Source: Gloeobacterales cyanobacterium ES-bin-313
GTDB taxonomy: Bacteria > Cyanobacteriota > Cyanobacteriia > Gloeobacterales > Gloeobacteraceae
Assembly (NCBI GenBank): GCA_014379585.1
Contig: JACMLN010000028.1
Coordinates: forward strand, 1-33,352
Direction of reading: 5' to 3'
DNA length: 33,352 bases
Below the pieces are notes generated by a model. The model was given only the letters and a program-made list of their open reading frames with translations. It did not search any database and had not been told where the DNA came from. Position 1 is the first letter of the stretch. The number at the start of each line of letters is the position of its first letter. A program made the translations under genes and the position numbers. Of this stretch, positions 16,622 through 25,418 are shown piece by piece.

Positions 16622-17146
16622 CTAAGGCTGGGGTGCTGGATCAGGAGAATTTAATTCGCGTACCAACAAAGCATTTTCTTTGGCAAGACCGAGGGGAAGA
16701 CCGTTGATCGTGCCCTGGAGCCACCAGCCAATGCGTTGTTCATCTTGGGCAATGACAAGCACTAGCTGACGATTGAAGTCCACATCGGCCTGAAAACTTC
16801 CACTGGCTACAGGTGCACTCGCACTTTCGCGGTTGATGGCCATGGAGACGAGGCGGTTTACTTGGCCCTGTAAGCGAGATTGGACTTGGTTCATCTCACG
16901 AAGAGCTTGTTGGCTGTTGTTCGCTGTGCGCGTGCGCAGTTGGCGACGCTGAAAGTCCGAACGTTCAATCGCTTTGGCCATACGCTCCAGGGCAAGGCGG
17001 TTATCTGGATTGTCTTCGAGAATATGGACAATGCCGTTGATATTCGAATCGCTGCCCAAATCGATGCTGCCTGACAGGGGCTCTGCACTGACTGGAAGCG
17101 CCAGAAAAGCCATCCCTAAACTGAAGAGCACGAACTTTTTGAACAT
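16622..17146 (-). CDS. Exported coiled-coil-like protein of unknown function
   Basis: The product has 174 residues from the ATG at 17144-17146; the open frame extends further upstream but without a signal or a better start. Residues 1-21 (MFKKFVLFSLGMAFLALPVSA) form a signal peptide. The middle (about 45-105) is rich in Arg, Gln and Glu and probably helical (NRLALERMAKAIERSDFQRRQLRTR). The C-terminal third appears globular (FNRQLVLVIAQDEQRIGWWLQGTINGLPLG). I do not recognise the family. It ends 20 bases from the tRNA-Val gene on the same strand and diverges from the HIT gene. Confidence 0.75.
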   Translation of the reverse strand: MFKKFVLFSLGMAFLALPVSAEPLSGSIDLGSDSNINGIVHILEDNPDNRLALERMAKAIERSDFQRRQLRTRTANNSQQALREMNQVQSRLQGQVNRLVSMAINRESASAPVASGSFQADVDFNRQLVLVIAQDEQRIGWWLQGTINGLPLGLAKENALLVRELNSPDPAPQP

Positions 17147-17172
17147 TGTCAAACACAGGAAACTTCCCGTAG

Positions 17173-17586
<414 letters not shown>

Positions 17587-17642
17587 TGTCAATCTGCACC
17601 AACACGGTAAAATCAAATGATAGTTATGACCGGGTAAAGCAC

Positions 17643-17945
17643 ATGGCAGTCGCGCAATTCCTCGATGGTGTGAACGAGGAGATCACAGATATCAAGATCA
17701 TGGCCTCCAAGTACGACAGTACGCGCAAAAATGCACTCATCTATATCGGCCAACCCAAAGCGGATCTCAATCGGGTGCTCAGTTTCCGCTTGCGGGACGA
17801 AGAAGGAGAACTGACCATGCGCGATATTCGCAGCAAGCACCTGAATGGCAAATTTACAGGCATTGAAATCAGCTACGAAATGACGACGGAAGGGGCTTGG
17901 GAACGCTTTTGTCGGTTGATGGAACGCCTCGGCTACAGCATGTAG
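17643..17945 (+). CDS. psb28: Photosystem II assembly factor Psb28
   Basis: The 100-aa protein from the ATG at 17643 matches Psb28: AVAQFLDGVNEEI at the N-terminus, SFRLRDEEGELTMRDIRSKHLNGK in the middle and ISYEMTTEGAWERFCRLMERLGY at the end. Psb28 binds the cytoplasmic face of CP47-containing PSII assembly intermediates and is absent from mature PSII. The protein is about ten residues shorter than typical cyanobacterial Psb28-1, which has roughly 110. A second paralogue (Psb28-2) exists in some cyanobacteria, and I cannot say which group this belongs to without a tree. A strong hairpin terminator follows 17 bases after the stop. Confidence 0.9.
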   Translation: MAVAQFLDGVNEEITDIKIMASKYDSTRKNALIYIGQPKADLNRVLSFRLRDEEGELTMRDIRSKHLNGKFTGIEISYEMTTEGAWERFCRLMERLGYSM

Positions 17946-17962
17946 CCACCAATTCAACAACA

Positions 17963-17997
17963 AAAAAAAGCCGTCAGGCACACTGACGGCTTTTTTG
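17963..17997. terminator. Bidirectional terminator shared by psb28 and petA
   Basis: GCCGTCAG-GCACA-CTGACGGC is a perfect 8-bp stem with an A tract on the left and a T tract on the right. It sits between the convergent psb28 and petC-petA units and should stop transcription in both directions. Confidence 0.93.
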
Positions 17998-18011
17998 TAG
18001 CGATAGAACGC

Positions 18012-19049
18012 TTAGAGTCCTTGCTGTTGGGCTTCGTACTCTTGAACCCGTTCCACTTGCTTCTTCTTCAGCACTAAGAGCAACTGGCAGACGAAGGCAA
18101 GAGCGAGCGTCACCAAGACCCAGACGACGCGCTGAGAATCTTGCAGGACGATGTCCTTTTCTTCCGCGCCGTAACCACCGACATTCGGGTTATTGGTCAA
18201 TTCTTGACCAGCTTTGACTTTGGCACCAACTTTGGTGGTGTCGAGCAGTTTTGGCCCAGGTGGGATCTCGATGACAGCAGACTTGCCATTGTCACCTTGC
18301 ACCGTGACCCGTACCCCATTTTCGTACTCTGTCTCTACAGGTTCCGAACCTCCACCAAACTGAAGATTGGCCTTGAACTTGATGCCTGTTTCAACTTTAG
18401 AAATGGTTCCAGCAGCAGGAGAAGTGTAGACAACGTTATTGCTGGAGACACCGTTGGAGTAGACCTGCCCACGTCCGCGATTGCCACCGACATAGATGGA
18501 GTACTTGCCAAACTTGATCTTTGCATCCTTGGCATTCGGATCAGGAGCTTTCACCGGAATGACGATCTCTTGATCTTTGACCGTATCACCGGGCAAAGGG
18601 CCGACGGTGAGGATATTGTCCTGCTTGGGGTGCTTGGGATTGGTGCCATCGTAGAGTAGACCAACAGGCTGGCTTTCCAGCAGTTTTTTCTGCTCTTCGT
18701 TCAGTTCTTTCTCCTCAGCAAGGCGAAATCCAGGTGGCAATTGGACGTAAGCACCGACTTGGATGCCCACTGGTTTACCGTCTCCACCACCCACTTCTTG
18801 AACTTTGGCATCGTAGGGAACTTTGACTTTGACCTCAAAGACATCCCCAGGCATGACTGAGTTGGGAAACTCCACTTCCGTCGGTGCTGCACCCAAGTGG
18901 CAATTGGCACAGACAATCTTGCCAGCGGAGTCGCGTGCTTGATCGTAGGCTGTCGCAAAGGAAGGCCATGCTGAGGCAGAGGGTGCAGCACCCAGCCAAA
19001 CACTCGCCGATAGGACGCTGATTGCCGCAGCAATCGCAAACTTTCTCAT
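18012..19049 (-). CDS. petA: Cytochrome f (PetA)
   Basis: The protein has 345 residues from the ATG at 19047-19049, preceded by GGAG. The much longer open frame upstream runs through petC on the same strand and is not real. Residues 1-27 are a signal peptide ending ASA. The mature protein begins with Trp28, whose amino group would be the sixth haem ligand. Haem c attaches at Cys47-Ala-Asn-Cys50-His51. The large and small lumenal domains follow, and a C-terminal membrane helix (VVWVLVTLALAFVCQLLLVL) lies near 308-327. Most cytochrome f proteins start with Tyr1; here Trp replaces it. It follows petC by 31 bases in the classical petCA order and is part of the b6f complex in the photosynthetic or respiratory membrane. 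Confidence 0.98.
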   Translation of the reverse strand: MRKFAIAAAISVLSASVWLGAAPSASAWPSFATAYDQARDSAGKIVCANCHLGAAPTEVEFPNSVMPGDVFEVKVKVPYDAKVQEVGGGDGKPVGIQVGAYVQLPPGFRLAEEKELNEEQKKLLESQPVGLLYDGTNPKHPKQDNILTVGPLPGDTVKDQEIVIPVKAPDPNAKDAKIKFGKYSIYVGGNRGRGQVYSNGVSSNNVVYTSPAAGTISKVETGIKFKANLQFGGGSEPVETEYENGVRVTVQGDNGKSAVIEIPPGPKLLDTTKVGAKVKAGQELTNNPNVGGYGAEEKDIVLQDSQRVVWVLVTLALAFVCQLLLVLKKKQVERVQEYEAQQQGL

Positions 19050-19080
19050 CTTTCGGTTCTCCAGCAATACTTCAACAGAA

Positions 19081-19641
19081 CTATTCGACCCAGTAGGGCT
19101 TCGGATCAGACCAAAGGTCGGTCTTACGGAAGTCGTTCTCTGTCCAAGCGGTGAAAACGATCTTGTTGTCTTTCGCTTCGGCCTTGACGAGGGGCAAGGG
19201 CTGAGGAGCTGGACCGTGAACCAGTCCACCGTCAGCATTGTACTGGGAACCGTGACAAGGACACTTAAACATCTGAGAACCTTGATCCCAGGGAACAACG
19301 CAGCCGAGGTGCGTACAGACAGCATTGATACCATAGTTGCCGATCTGCTTTTGGTCGTTGATGACAATGTAAGTCGCGTCACCGCCCTTTACAGTCGGGC
19401 CGAGGCTGATGACACGGGAACTTGGCTGCGCTCCAGCCAGCAATTTGTCTACCAAAATATCGTTGCCCGCTTTGTCTTTGGCCGTTGTCCCGCCGCCAGC
19501 ACCACCACCACCGGGGGGAATAAAGTAGCTCACCACCGGATAGAGGGCTGCTACGGTCGTTGCCGCAATTGCACCACCAGTCACGTAGGAGAGCAACTGG
19601 CGACGCCCCATTGGAATTTCGCCTACAGTAGATTCACTCAT
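19081..19641 (-). CDS. petC: Cytochrome b6f Rieske iron-sulphur protein (PetC)
   Basis: The 186-aa protein has an N-terminal twin-arginine-like segment (GRRQLLSYVTGG) and a single membrane anchor (about 16-40). A Gly-rich hinge follows (PPGGGGAGGG, 42-51), then the lumenal Rieske domain. The 2Fe-2S ligands are Cys109 and His111 (CTHLGC) and Cys127 and His130 (CPCHGS), with the disulphide pair Cys114 and Cys129. The length is close to the usual 179. It is the first gene of petC-petA and diverges from the DUF3067 gene, with about 107 bases between them holding both promoters. Confidence 0.98.
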   Translation of the reverse strand: MSESTVGEIPMGRRQLLSYVTGGAIAATTVAALYPVVSYFIPPGGGGAGGGTTAKDKAGNDILVDKLLAGAQPSSRVISLGPTVKGGDATYIVINDQKQIGNYGINAVCTHLGCVVPWDQGSQMFKCPCHGSQYNADGGLVHGPAPQPLPLVKAEAKDNKIVFTAWTENDFRKTDLWSDPKPYWVE

Positions 19642-19748
19642 GGTTTAACCTAGTTGAAAAGGGACAGCTTGAAGTCACCTAAAGATATATTAACGAGATC
19701 CTTAAAAATTCAGAAATAATCTCATGTTAAGAACTGCAACATTTCTTC

Positions 19749-20042
19749 ATGGCTATGACTGGTTCCCAACTTCGTGAAATTCTTGAACGCAAATGGGGTC
19801 GTGCTTACGATGTCCAGTTCTTCCGGCGGGGCGAACGGCTCTACTTGCAGGTGATGTGGCTTTATCTCGGCCAAGGTTCCTTTGTCCTGAGCGAAGCCGA
19901 GTACGATGCACGCCTCGAAAAAATTAGCCATCATCTCTGTGAACTCGGTGTCAAAGATCAAGTGATCACTTTTTTGGAGCGTACCCGCGAGAAACCCCGC
20001 ATCGGTAGAGCCGTTTCGATGCCCCTTGAAGTAGATTGGTAA
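19749..20042 (+). CDS. DUF3067 family protein, conserved in cyanobacteria and plastids
   Basis: The protein has 97 residues. It matches, as I remember it, the cyanobacterial/plant DUF3067 family: an N-terminal helix LREILERKWGRAYDVQFFRRGERLYLQVMWLYLGQGSF followed by LSEAEYDARLEKISHHLCELG. It has no signal peptide or membrane helix, so it is probably cytosolic or stromal-side. The molecular role is not known to me. It diverges from petCA and precedes corA by 10 to 20 bases, so it may be co-transcribed with corA. An ATG two codons downstream is an alternative start. Confidence 0.8.
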   Translation: MAMTGSQLREILERKWGRAYDVQFFRRGERLYLQVMWLYLGQGSFVLSEAEYDARLEKISHHLCELGVKDQVITFLERTREKPRIGRAVSMPLEVDW

Positions 20043-20061
20043 ATCTTCTGGTGTGAGACCA

Positions 20062-21225
20062 ATGGTGAAAGAATCCCGCAAACTCAGTGCCAAAGCCCAG
20101 AAGTTCGCTGCGGAAACGCCCGAAGATTCCTATTTTGAGTACTTCTACGACGATGCCGGGGCGATGCCGGGAACATTGTCGATACCCGAAGATGCTCTGC
20201 CCACGGAGATTGAACTGATCGACTACAGGGATGTCGAGGCTGTCCGGATCCCAATCGAAAAGCCAGAAGACTGTATTCCCTATCTGGATATGGCATCGGT
20301 CTCCTGGGTCGATGTCCGTGGGCTAGGGAGCGAGGATATTCTCAGGCGCATCGGCCAGGTTTTTCATCTCCATCCCCTCGCCCTCGAAGATGTTGTCAAC
20401 GTGCCACAGCGCCCCAAAGTCGAAGAGTATGCAGAACAGATCGTCTTGATCACGCGGATGGTGATCGCGAATCAGGACAGTGAAGGATTTACGAGTGAAC
20501 AAGTCAGTTTTGTTCTCGGTAAAAATTATTTACTCACGATTCAAGAAGAGCCGAAGCGCGACTGTTTTGAGCGGGTACGCGAGCGCATTTGCCAGAATAA
20601 AGGCTCGATTCGTAAGCACGGTCCTGACTACTTGGCCTACGCACTGATTGACGCGATTATTGATGGCTTCTTTCCGGTTCTAGAGCGCTACGGCGAATTG
20701 ATCGAAGAGCTTGAAGACGAAGTTGTCGATAAGCCGACCCGCCAAACCCTCGAAAAGATTCACAACGTTCGGCGAGAACTGCTCAGTCTGCGCCGCGCGA
20801 TTTGGCCCCAACGCGATGCAATCAACACGCTGATCCGCGATGGCAGCGACATGATTAGCCCAGATGTGCTGATCTATCTGCGGGATTGCTACGACCATTC
20901 AGTCCAAATTCTCGATATGGTCGAGACCTATCGAGAACTGGCTTCAAGTTTGATGGATATTTATCTGTCGTCAGTCAGCAATCGGATGAATGAGATCATG
21001 AAAGTTTTGACGATCATCTCGACGATCTTCATTCCCTTGACGTTTATCGTTGGGGTCTACGGCATGAACTTCAATACAGAAAAATCTCCCTACAGTATGC
21101 CGGAGTTGAACTGGTACTGGGGCTACCCCCTCTGTTGGCTGATCATGTTAACGATTGCCTTGAGCTTGCTTTTCTACTTCTGGAAGCGTGGCTGGTTCGA
21201 GAATACACAAAACCTGCGCCGTTAA
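20062..21225 (+). CDS. corA: CorA-type magnesium/cobalt transporter
   Basis: The protein has 387 residues from the ATG at 20062; a GTG at 20053 would add three. The large N-terminal cytoplasmic domain (about 1-320) includes the long stalk helix. Two C-terminal membrane helices follow: IMKVLTIISTIFIPLTFIVGVYGMNF, containing the diagnostic Tyr-Gly-Met-Asn pore motif, and a final helix CWLIMLTIALSLLFYFWKR with the basic tail. This is a pentameric inner-membrane channel for Mg2+, in some cases Co2+ or Ni2+. The N-terminal 80 residues are very acidic, as in many CorA relatives. The start of the terminator stem overlaps the last codons. Confidence 0.95.
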   Translation: MVKESRKLSAKAQKFAAETPEDSYFEYFYDDAGAMPGTLSIPEDALPTEIELIDYRDVEAVRIPIEKPEDCIPYLDMASVSWVDVRGLGSEDILRRIGQVFHLHPLALEDVVNVPQRPKVEEYAEQIVLITRMVIANQDSEGFTSEQVSFVLGKNYLLTIQEEPKRDCFERVRERICQNKGSIRKHGPDYLAYALIDAIIDGFFPVLERYGELIEELEDEVVDKPTRQTLEKIHNVRRELLSLRRAIWPQRDAINTLIRDGSDMISPDVLIYLRDCYDHSVQILDMVETYRELASSLMDIYLSSVSNRMNEIMKVLTIISTIFIPLTFIVGVYGMNFNTEKSPYSMPELNWYWGYPLCWLIMLTIALSLLFYFWKRGWFENTQNLRR

Positions 21226-21243
21226 GTCCCAGCGCAGGTTTTA
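21209..21243. terminator. Bidirectional terminator between corA and rpmB
   Basis: AACCTGCGC (21211-21219) pairs perfectly with GCGCAGGTT (21232-21240), with A and T tracts outside. The left arm lies inside the end of corA. It can terminate both corA and the convergent rpmB. Confidence 0.8.
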
Positions 21244-21258
21244 TAGAAAATCACAAAG

Positions 21259-21501
21259 CTAGACCCGGAACTTGCTCAGATCCAGTCCAGCATCTTTGGC
21301 CATTTCGTGAAGACCCTTGTGCTCCAAGGTCTTGATCGCCTTCGTCGAGAGTTTCAGGCGCACAAAGCAACCATTGCGCTCGTCCCAGATGCGCTTCCAT
21401 TGCAGGTTCGCCATCTGCAGATGCTTATTGCGGCGGTGGGAGAAGGACACCGTGTAGCCGTTATTTGATTTCTTCCCGGTCAACATGCACTTGCGCGACA
21501 T
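21259..21501 (-). CDS. rpmB: 50S ribosomal protein L28
   Basis: The 80-aa basic protein begins [27 protein letters not shown], the L28 signature with the conserved CxxTGK and SHxxxKT-like regions. It continues with NLQWKRIW and [15 protein letters not shown]. It is a structural protein of the large ribosomal subunit. It stands as a single gene between corA and the glnB regulatory region. Confidence 0.96.
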   Translation of the reverse strand: MSRKCMLTGKKSNNGYTVSFSHRRNKHLQMANLQWKRIWDERNGCFVRLKLSTKAIKTLEHKGLHEMAKDAGLDLSKFRV

Positions 21502-21700
21502 TTTTACGCACCCTTGGTCAAAAACACAAGCTCCAATTATTGCACAGTCTTCAAAATTTTGAAAGCTTGCAACCGACTTTGAATAGCGATCCTCTCATTT
21601 CTGGGCTTTCGATGACCGCTTAAGCAGATGCAAACACCGTGCCAAGCAATCGAGTCAGACCTTTTTTGCAAACGATGCTTAAATCTTTATCTTTGATCTT

Positions 21701-21714
21701 GTAACAAACGCTAC
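21701..21714 (+). promoter_or_regulatory. NtcA-binding site upstream of glnB
   Basis: GTAACAAACGCTAC is a perfect match to the NtcA palindrome GTA-N8-TAC. It lies 52 bases before the glnB start. A CATGTT (21734-21739) at the expected distance could be a weak -10 element. The arrangement fits class II NtcA-activated promoters, which respond to nitrogen limitation and 2-oxoglutarate. Confidence 0.85.
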
Positions 21715-21741
21715 TAATTCCCTAGAGTACGGGCATGTTGA

Positions 21742-22124
<383 letters not shown>

Positions 22125-22125
<1 letters not shown>

Positions 22126-22167
22126 CGCTTGCAACATCGATGCAATGAGCGAAACGGAAGCAAGCGC
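22125..22167. terminator. Possible hairpin terminator between glnB and the FMN reductase gene
   Basis: GCGCTTGC (22125-22132) pairs perfectly with GCAAGCGC (22160-22167) across a 27-base loop that contains a further small palindrome. It starts at the last base of the glnB stop codon and lies between convergent genes. No T tract follows, so termination is only a suggestion. Confidence 0.4.
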
Positions 22168-22183
22168 GTACATTCCATTGCCG

Positions 22184-22720
22184 TTATCTCAGCTTCTTCG
22201 CAGTGTCTACGACTGAGAAGGCAAGCTTTTCGATGCGCTCTGCTAATTTTGGGTCGATGAGTTGACCTTGCTCATCAAATTGCTTCCAGGCTTGGCCGAT
22301 GGCCACTTGTTCAGGCACCACCCAGGCATGCACCCAACGGGAGACAGTGCGCAGATCGTTGAGGGCATTGGAGTTCTGGGCACCACCTAAAACGCTGATT
22401 AAGCCGATCACTTTGTCGGTCAGTTCTTCAAAACCAAGCAGATCCAGAGCATTTTTGAGCACACCACTGAAACTGCCGTGGTATTCCGGCGTGGAAATCA
22501 ACAAAGCATCGGCAGCTTTCACTTTCGCTTGCAGCACTGCCACATCTGGATATTCAGAATAATCCTCTCCCCCATGGCAAAAAGGAAGATGCATCTGCTT
22601 GAAATCTAAATACTCGACTTCCGCCTCAGCGCTCTGCGCCGCTGCTAAGGCGAGTTTCAGGGCTTTTTCGGAGGTCGCACTGTCGCGGAGACTACCGCAT
22701 AGACCGATCACTTTGACCAT
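22184..22720 (-). CDS. NADPH-dependent FMN reductase family protein
   Basis: The protein has 178 residues from the ATG at 22718-22720, which follows a strong GAGGTGG ribosome site; the open frame extends eight codons further without one. It shows the flavodoxin-like fold of NAD(P)H:FMN reductases: the phosphate-binding LCGSLRDSATSEKAL at the N-terminus and the flavin-binding ISTPEYHGSFSGVLKNALDLL near 75-95. These enzymes reduce FMN, quinones, chromate or azo dyes with NADPH in the cytosol. The specific substrate is unknown. It is convergent with glnB and divergent from pepA. Confidence 0.92.
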   Translation of the reverse strand: MVKVIGLCGSLRDSATSEKALKLALAAAQSAEAEVEYLDFKQMHLPFCHGGEDYSEYPDVAVLQAKVKAADALLISTPEYHGSFSGVLKNALDLLGFEELTDKVIGLISVLGGAQNSNALNDLRTVSRWVHAWVVPEQVAIGQAWKQFDEQGQLIDPKLAERIEKLAFSVVDTAKKLR

Positions 22721-22923
22721 CTTCCACCTCTTGATTACTTCCACTCTTATCTTAGACTAACTCTAAATTAGGATTTGGTTGGGGTTTCCGATCACGCATC
22801 ACATTTTCGTGATGTCCAAATCCACCACGCTCATGCCCTCGGGGGAAACGGCACAAGCATTAGAGGGTGCACAGGCAAGCAAGCTACTTTGGAGGGATGC
22901 AACAAAAAATTGGAGACGTTGAC

Positions 22924-24390
22924 ATGGAATTTCAGCCAGTCACCCTTGCCCCCGGTGCCTATAGCGGGGATGCTCTGCTTCTCGGTGTTTTTGAAGGAGA
23001 ACTTGAATCAGCGCTTGCTTCTTTGCCTTCAGAAGTGATTGCAACTGTCAAAGAAGTGGTGGAAGAGGAAGAATTTAAAGCGAAAGCACTTGAAAAAATC
23101 ATTGTCCGCGTCAGCGGTGGCTCAGTGCGCAAAGTCGTTCTGGTCGGTCTTGGTGCCAGCGATAAAGTGACCCATGAATCCCTGCGGCAAGCGGCTGGCG
23201 AAGGGGCAAGAGCACTAAAAACCAGCAAAGCTGTCAGTGCTGGTATCGCTTTTCCGGGTAGTGCAGCGCAGGAAATCGTCGAAGGCGTGCTTCTGGCACT
23301 ACACGACGACGACCGCTTCCGCTCGAAGTCTGAGGAGAATGGCGGCGTGGAACCGAAGAAATTGACAACTGTGAGTGTGCTTCTCGAAAGCCTGGAAGGC
23401 GCCGAAGCCGCCATTCGTTGGGGACTCGCCGTTGCTGATGGTACGATCTTTGCCCGTGAATTAGTATCTGCACCTGCCAACTACGTCACACCCATGTACA
23501 TGGCCGATCAAGCAGTGGCCATCGCCGAAGCGGGGGGTTTAGAGTACGAGATCCTCGAACGCGAAGACTGCGAAAAGCTTGGCATGGGTGCTTACCTCGG
23601 GGTTGCTCAAGGTACAGATATGCCTCCGAAGTTTATTCACCTCACCTACAAACCCGCCGATGGCAAGCCTCGTCAACGCCTCGCCTTTGTGGGTAAGGGT
23701 TTGACCTTCGATTCCGGTGGTCTTTCGATCAAGACCAGTGAAGGCATGAAATTGATGAAAGTCGATATGGGCGGCGCAGCCGCAGCACTCGGAGCGGCAA
23801 AAGCCCTCGCTCAGATCAAACCCGATGTCGAAATTCACTTCATTGTCGCTGCCACCGAAAATATGGTTTCTGGCCATGCCATTCGCCCGGGCGATATTCT
23901 CACGGCCTCCAACGGCAAGACCATCGAAGTCGATAACACAGACGCAGAAGGTCGCCTCACTCTGGCCGATGCCTTAGTTTTTGCAGAGAAGCTCGGTGTC
24001 GATGCCATCGTGGATCTCGCCACCTTGACTGGCGCTTGCTTAGTTGCCCTCGGCAACGATATTGCCGGGTTGCTCAGTCCCGATGAAGCCCTCGCGGAGC
24101 GGGTCAAAAAAGCCGCCGAAGAGAGTGGTGAAAAGTTCTGGCAACTGCCCATGGAAGAGAGCTACTTCGAGAGCATGAAGTCTGTGGTTGCGGATATGCG
24201 CAACACCGGAAGCCGTGAAGGCGGAACGATCACAGGCGCACTCTTCCTCAAGCAATTTGTCGAAAAAACCCCCTGGGTGCACCTCGACATCGCTGGCCCT
24301 GTATGGACAGAAAAACAAAAGGGATACATTAACCGGGGCGGAACTGGATTTGGTGTCCGGACGCTCGTGCAACTGGCGCTAGATAAATAG
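22924..24390 (+). CDS. pepA: Leucyl (cytosol) aminopeptidase PepA, M17 family
   Basis: The protein has 488 residues from the ATG at 22924, with GGAGACG upstream; a GTG further upstream is less likely. The N-terminal macro-like domain spans about 1-165. The catalytic domain contains the M17 signatures: VGKGLTFDSGGLSIK (Lys and Asp ligands), MKVDMGGAAAALGA, and the active-site NTDAEGRL with Asp and Glu ligands. A late conserved block reads GTITGALFLKQFV...WVHLDIAGP. The enzyme is a hexameric dizinc or dimanganese exopeptidase that removes N-terminal residues in the cytosol; in other bacteria it also binds DNA. It stands alone, convergent with trpA. Confidence 0.96.
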   Translation: MEFQPVTLAPGAYSGDALLLGVFEGELESALASLPSEVIATVKEVVEEEEFKAKALEKIIVRVSGGSVRKVVLVGLGASDKVTHESLRQAAGEGARALKTSKAVSAGIAFPGSAAQEIVEGVLLALHDDDRFRSKSEENGGVEPKKLTTVSVLLESLEGAEAAIRWGLAVADGTIFARELVSAPANYVTPMYMADQAVAIAEAGGLEYEILEREDCEKLGMGAYLGVAQGTDMPPKFIHLTYKPADGKPRQRLAFVGKGLTFDSGGLSIKTSEGMKLMKVDMGGAAAALGAAKALAQIKPDVEIHFIVAATENMVSGHAIRPGDILTASNGKTIEVDNTDAEGRLTLADALVFAEKLGVDAIVDLATLTGACLVALGNDIAGLLSPDEALAERVKKAAEESGEKFWQLPMEESYFESMKSVVADMRNTGSREGGTITGALFLKQFVEKTPWVHLDIAGPVWTEKQKGYINRGGTGFGVRTLVQLALDK

Positions 24391-24515
24391 AAAGAGAGCC
24401 CAGTTCCCCCTGGTTGTTCAGACACTGGCTGAGCTCTGTCGTGTTTCCCTCTGTAGCCGAGAATACACGCAGAGCTTTACCCGTCCTAGAGGGCGTTACA
24501 CTTCTTAACATGTTC

Positions 24516-25313
24516 TTAAACTGAGAGTGCATCTTTGAGGGAGCGGCAAAATTGGCCAAGGGCGATCAGGCGTTCTTCGGCTGGTTTTTCTTGGAGAAGT
24601 TTGACAAAAGCAGAACCGACGATCACGCCATCCGCCCCCCACTGAGCGACTTGGCGCGCCTGATCTGGCGTAGAGATGCCGAATCCGACAGCGATGGGGA
24701 GGGTCGTCAAGCTTCGTAAATTCTCGATAGATGTCTTGACAGAATCGGCAACTTGGGTGCGCATCCCGGTCACGCCTGTGGTGCTGACGAGATAGATAAA
24801 TCCACCGGCAACGGCGGCAAGATTTTGTAAACGGGCCTGAGGACTGGTGGGTGCTGCCAGCCAGATGATTTCGAGGGCGCGTGCTTGAGCAAGTGTGCGC
24901 AAGGTCTCGCCTTCTTCGATGGGCAAGTCGGGAATGACCATGCCACTTATCCCGCAGGCTTTCAGTCTGTCCAGAAAAGCTTCAGGGCCGACGGCGAGGA
25001 TCGGGTTGTAGTAAGTAAACAGGATGACTGGCGATTTTAACTGAGGTGTAAGTTGGCGGAGCATTTCGAGCACAGCATTCAGCGTCGTACCACGGGCTAA
25101 AGATCGGGTGGCAGCAGCTTGAATCACAGGGCCATCGGCGAGGGGGTCAGAGTAGGGAACACCCACTTCCAAAAAATCTGCCCCCTGCTGATCGAGGGTA
25201 AGAAGCGCTTGAGCAGTGGTTTCCAGGTCTGGATCTCCTGCGGTCACGAAGGGAATCAAAGCGACAGTTCGACGGCTACGCAGTTGGGCAAAATGATCGG
25301 CGATCCGGGTCAT
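24516..25313 (-). CDS. trpA: Tryptophan synthase alpha subunit
   Basis: The protein has 265 residues from the ATG at 25311-25313, with AGGAC 7 nt upstream; a TTG two codons earlier is possible. TrpA landmarks are clear: the catalytic Glu in FLEVGVPYSDPLADGPVIQ, the second acid in MVIPDLPIEEG, YLVSTTGVTGMR, PIAVGFGIS and WGADGVIVGSAFV. It converts indole-3-glycerol phosphate to indole and glyceraldehyde-3-phosphate and passes indole to TrpB. trpB is not adjacent, as is common in cyanobacteria. It diverges from the unknown membrane protein gene. Confidence 0.97.
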   Translation of the reverse strand: MTRIADHFAQLRSRRTVALIPFVTAGDPDLETTAQALLTLDQQGADFLEVGVPYSDPLADGPVIQAAATRSLARGTTLNAVLEMLRQLTPQLKSPVILFTYYNPILAVGPEAFLDRLKACGISGMVIPDLPIEEGETLRTLAQARALEIIWLAAPTSPQARLQNLAAVAGGFIYLVSTTGVTGMRTQVADSVKTSIENLRSLTTLPIAVGFGISTPDQARQVAQWGADGVIVGSAFVKLLQEKPAEERLIALGQFCRSLKDALSV

Positions 25314-25418
25314 GGTCAAAGTCCTGGGTGCAAGCCCATAGTGTACAAGAGCGGTGCGAATCTGAGAATCAATGTTAACTTTGACAATAAATTCTTCTGA
25401 AAAGAGCAGCTTCGAGAT

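Noticed and set aside
19050-19382. Open extension upstream of petA within the same frame
   Set aside because: It runs out of frame through petC on the same strand and has Ser/Thr/Val-rich shadow composition. The petA ATG at 19049 has a ribosome site and a proper signal peptide.
22867-22923. N-terminal extension of pepA from a GTG
   Set aside because: The ATG at 22924 has GGAG at good spacing, and the extension shows no family similarity.
24391-24515. Terminator between pepA and trpA
   Set aside because: Only imperfect pairing (GAGCCCAG against CTGGCTGAGCTC) with no T tract, so it is too weak to list as a feature.
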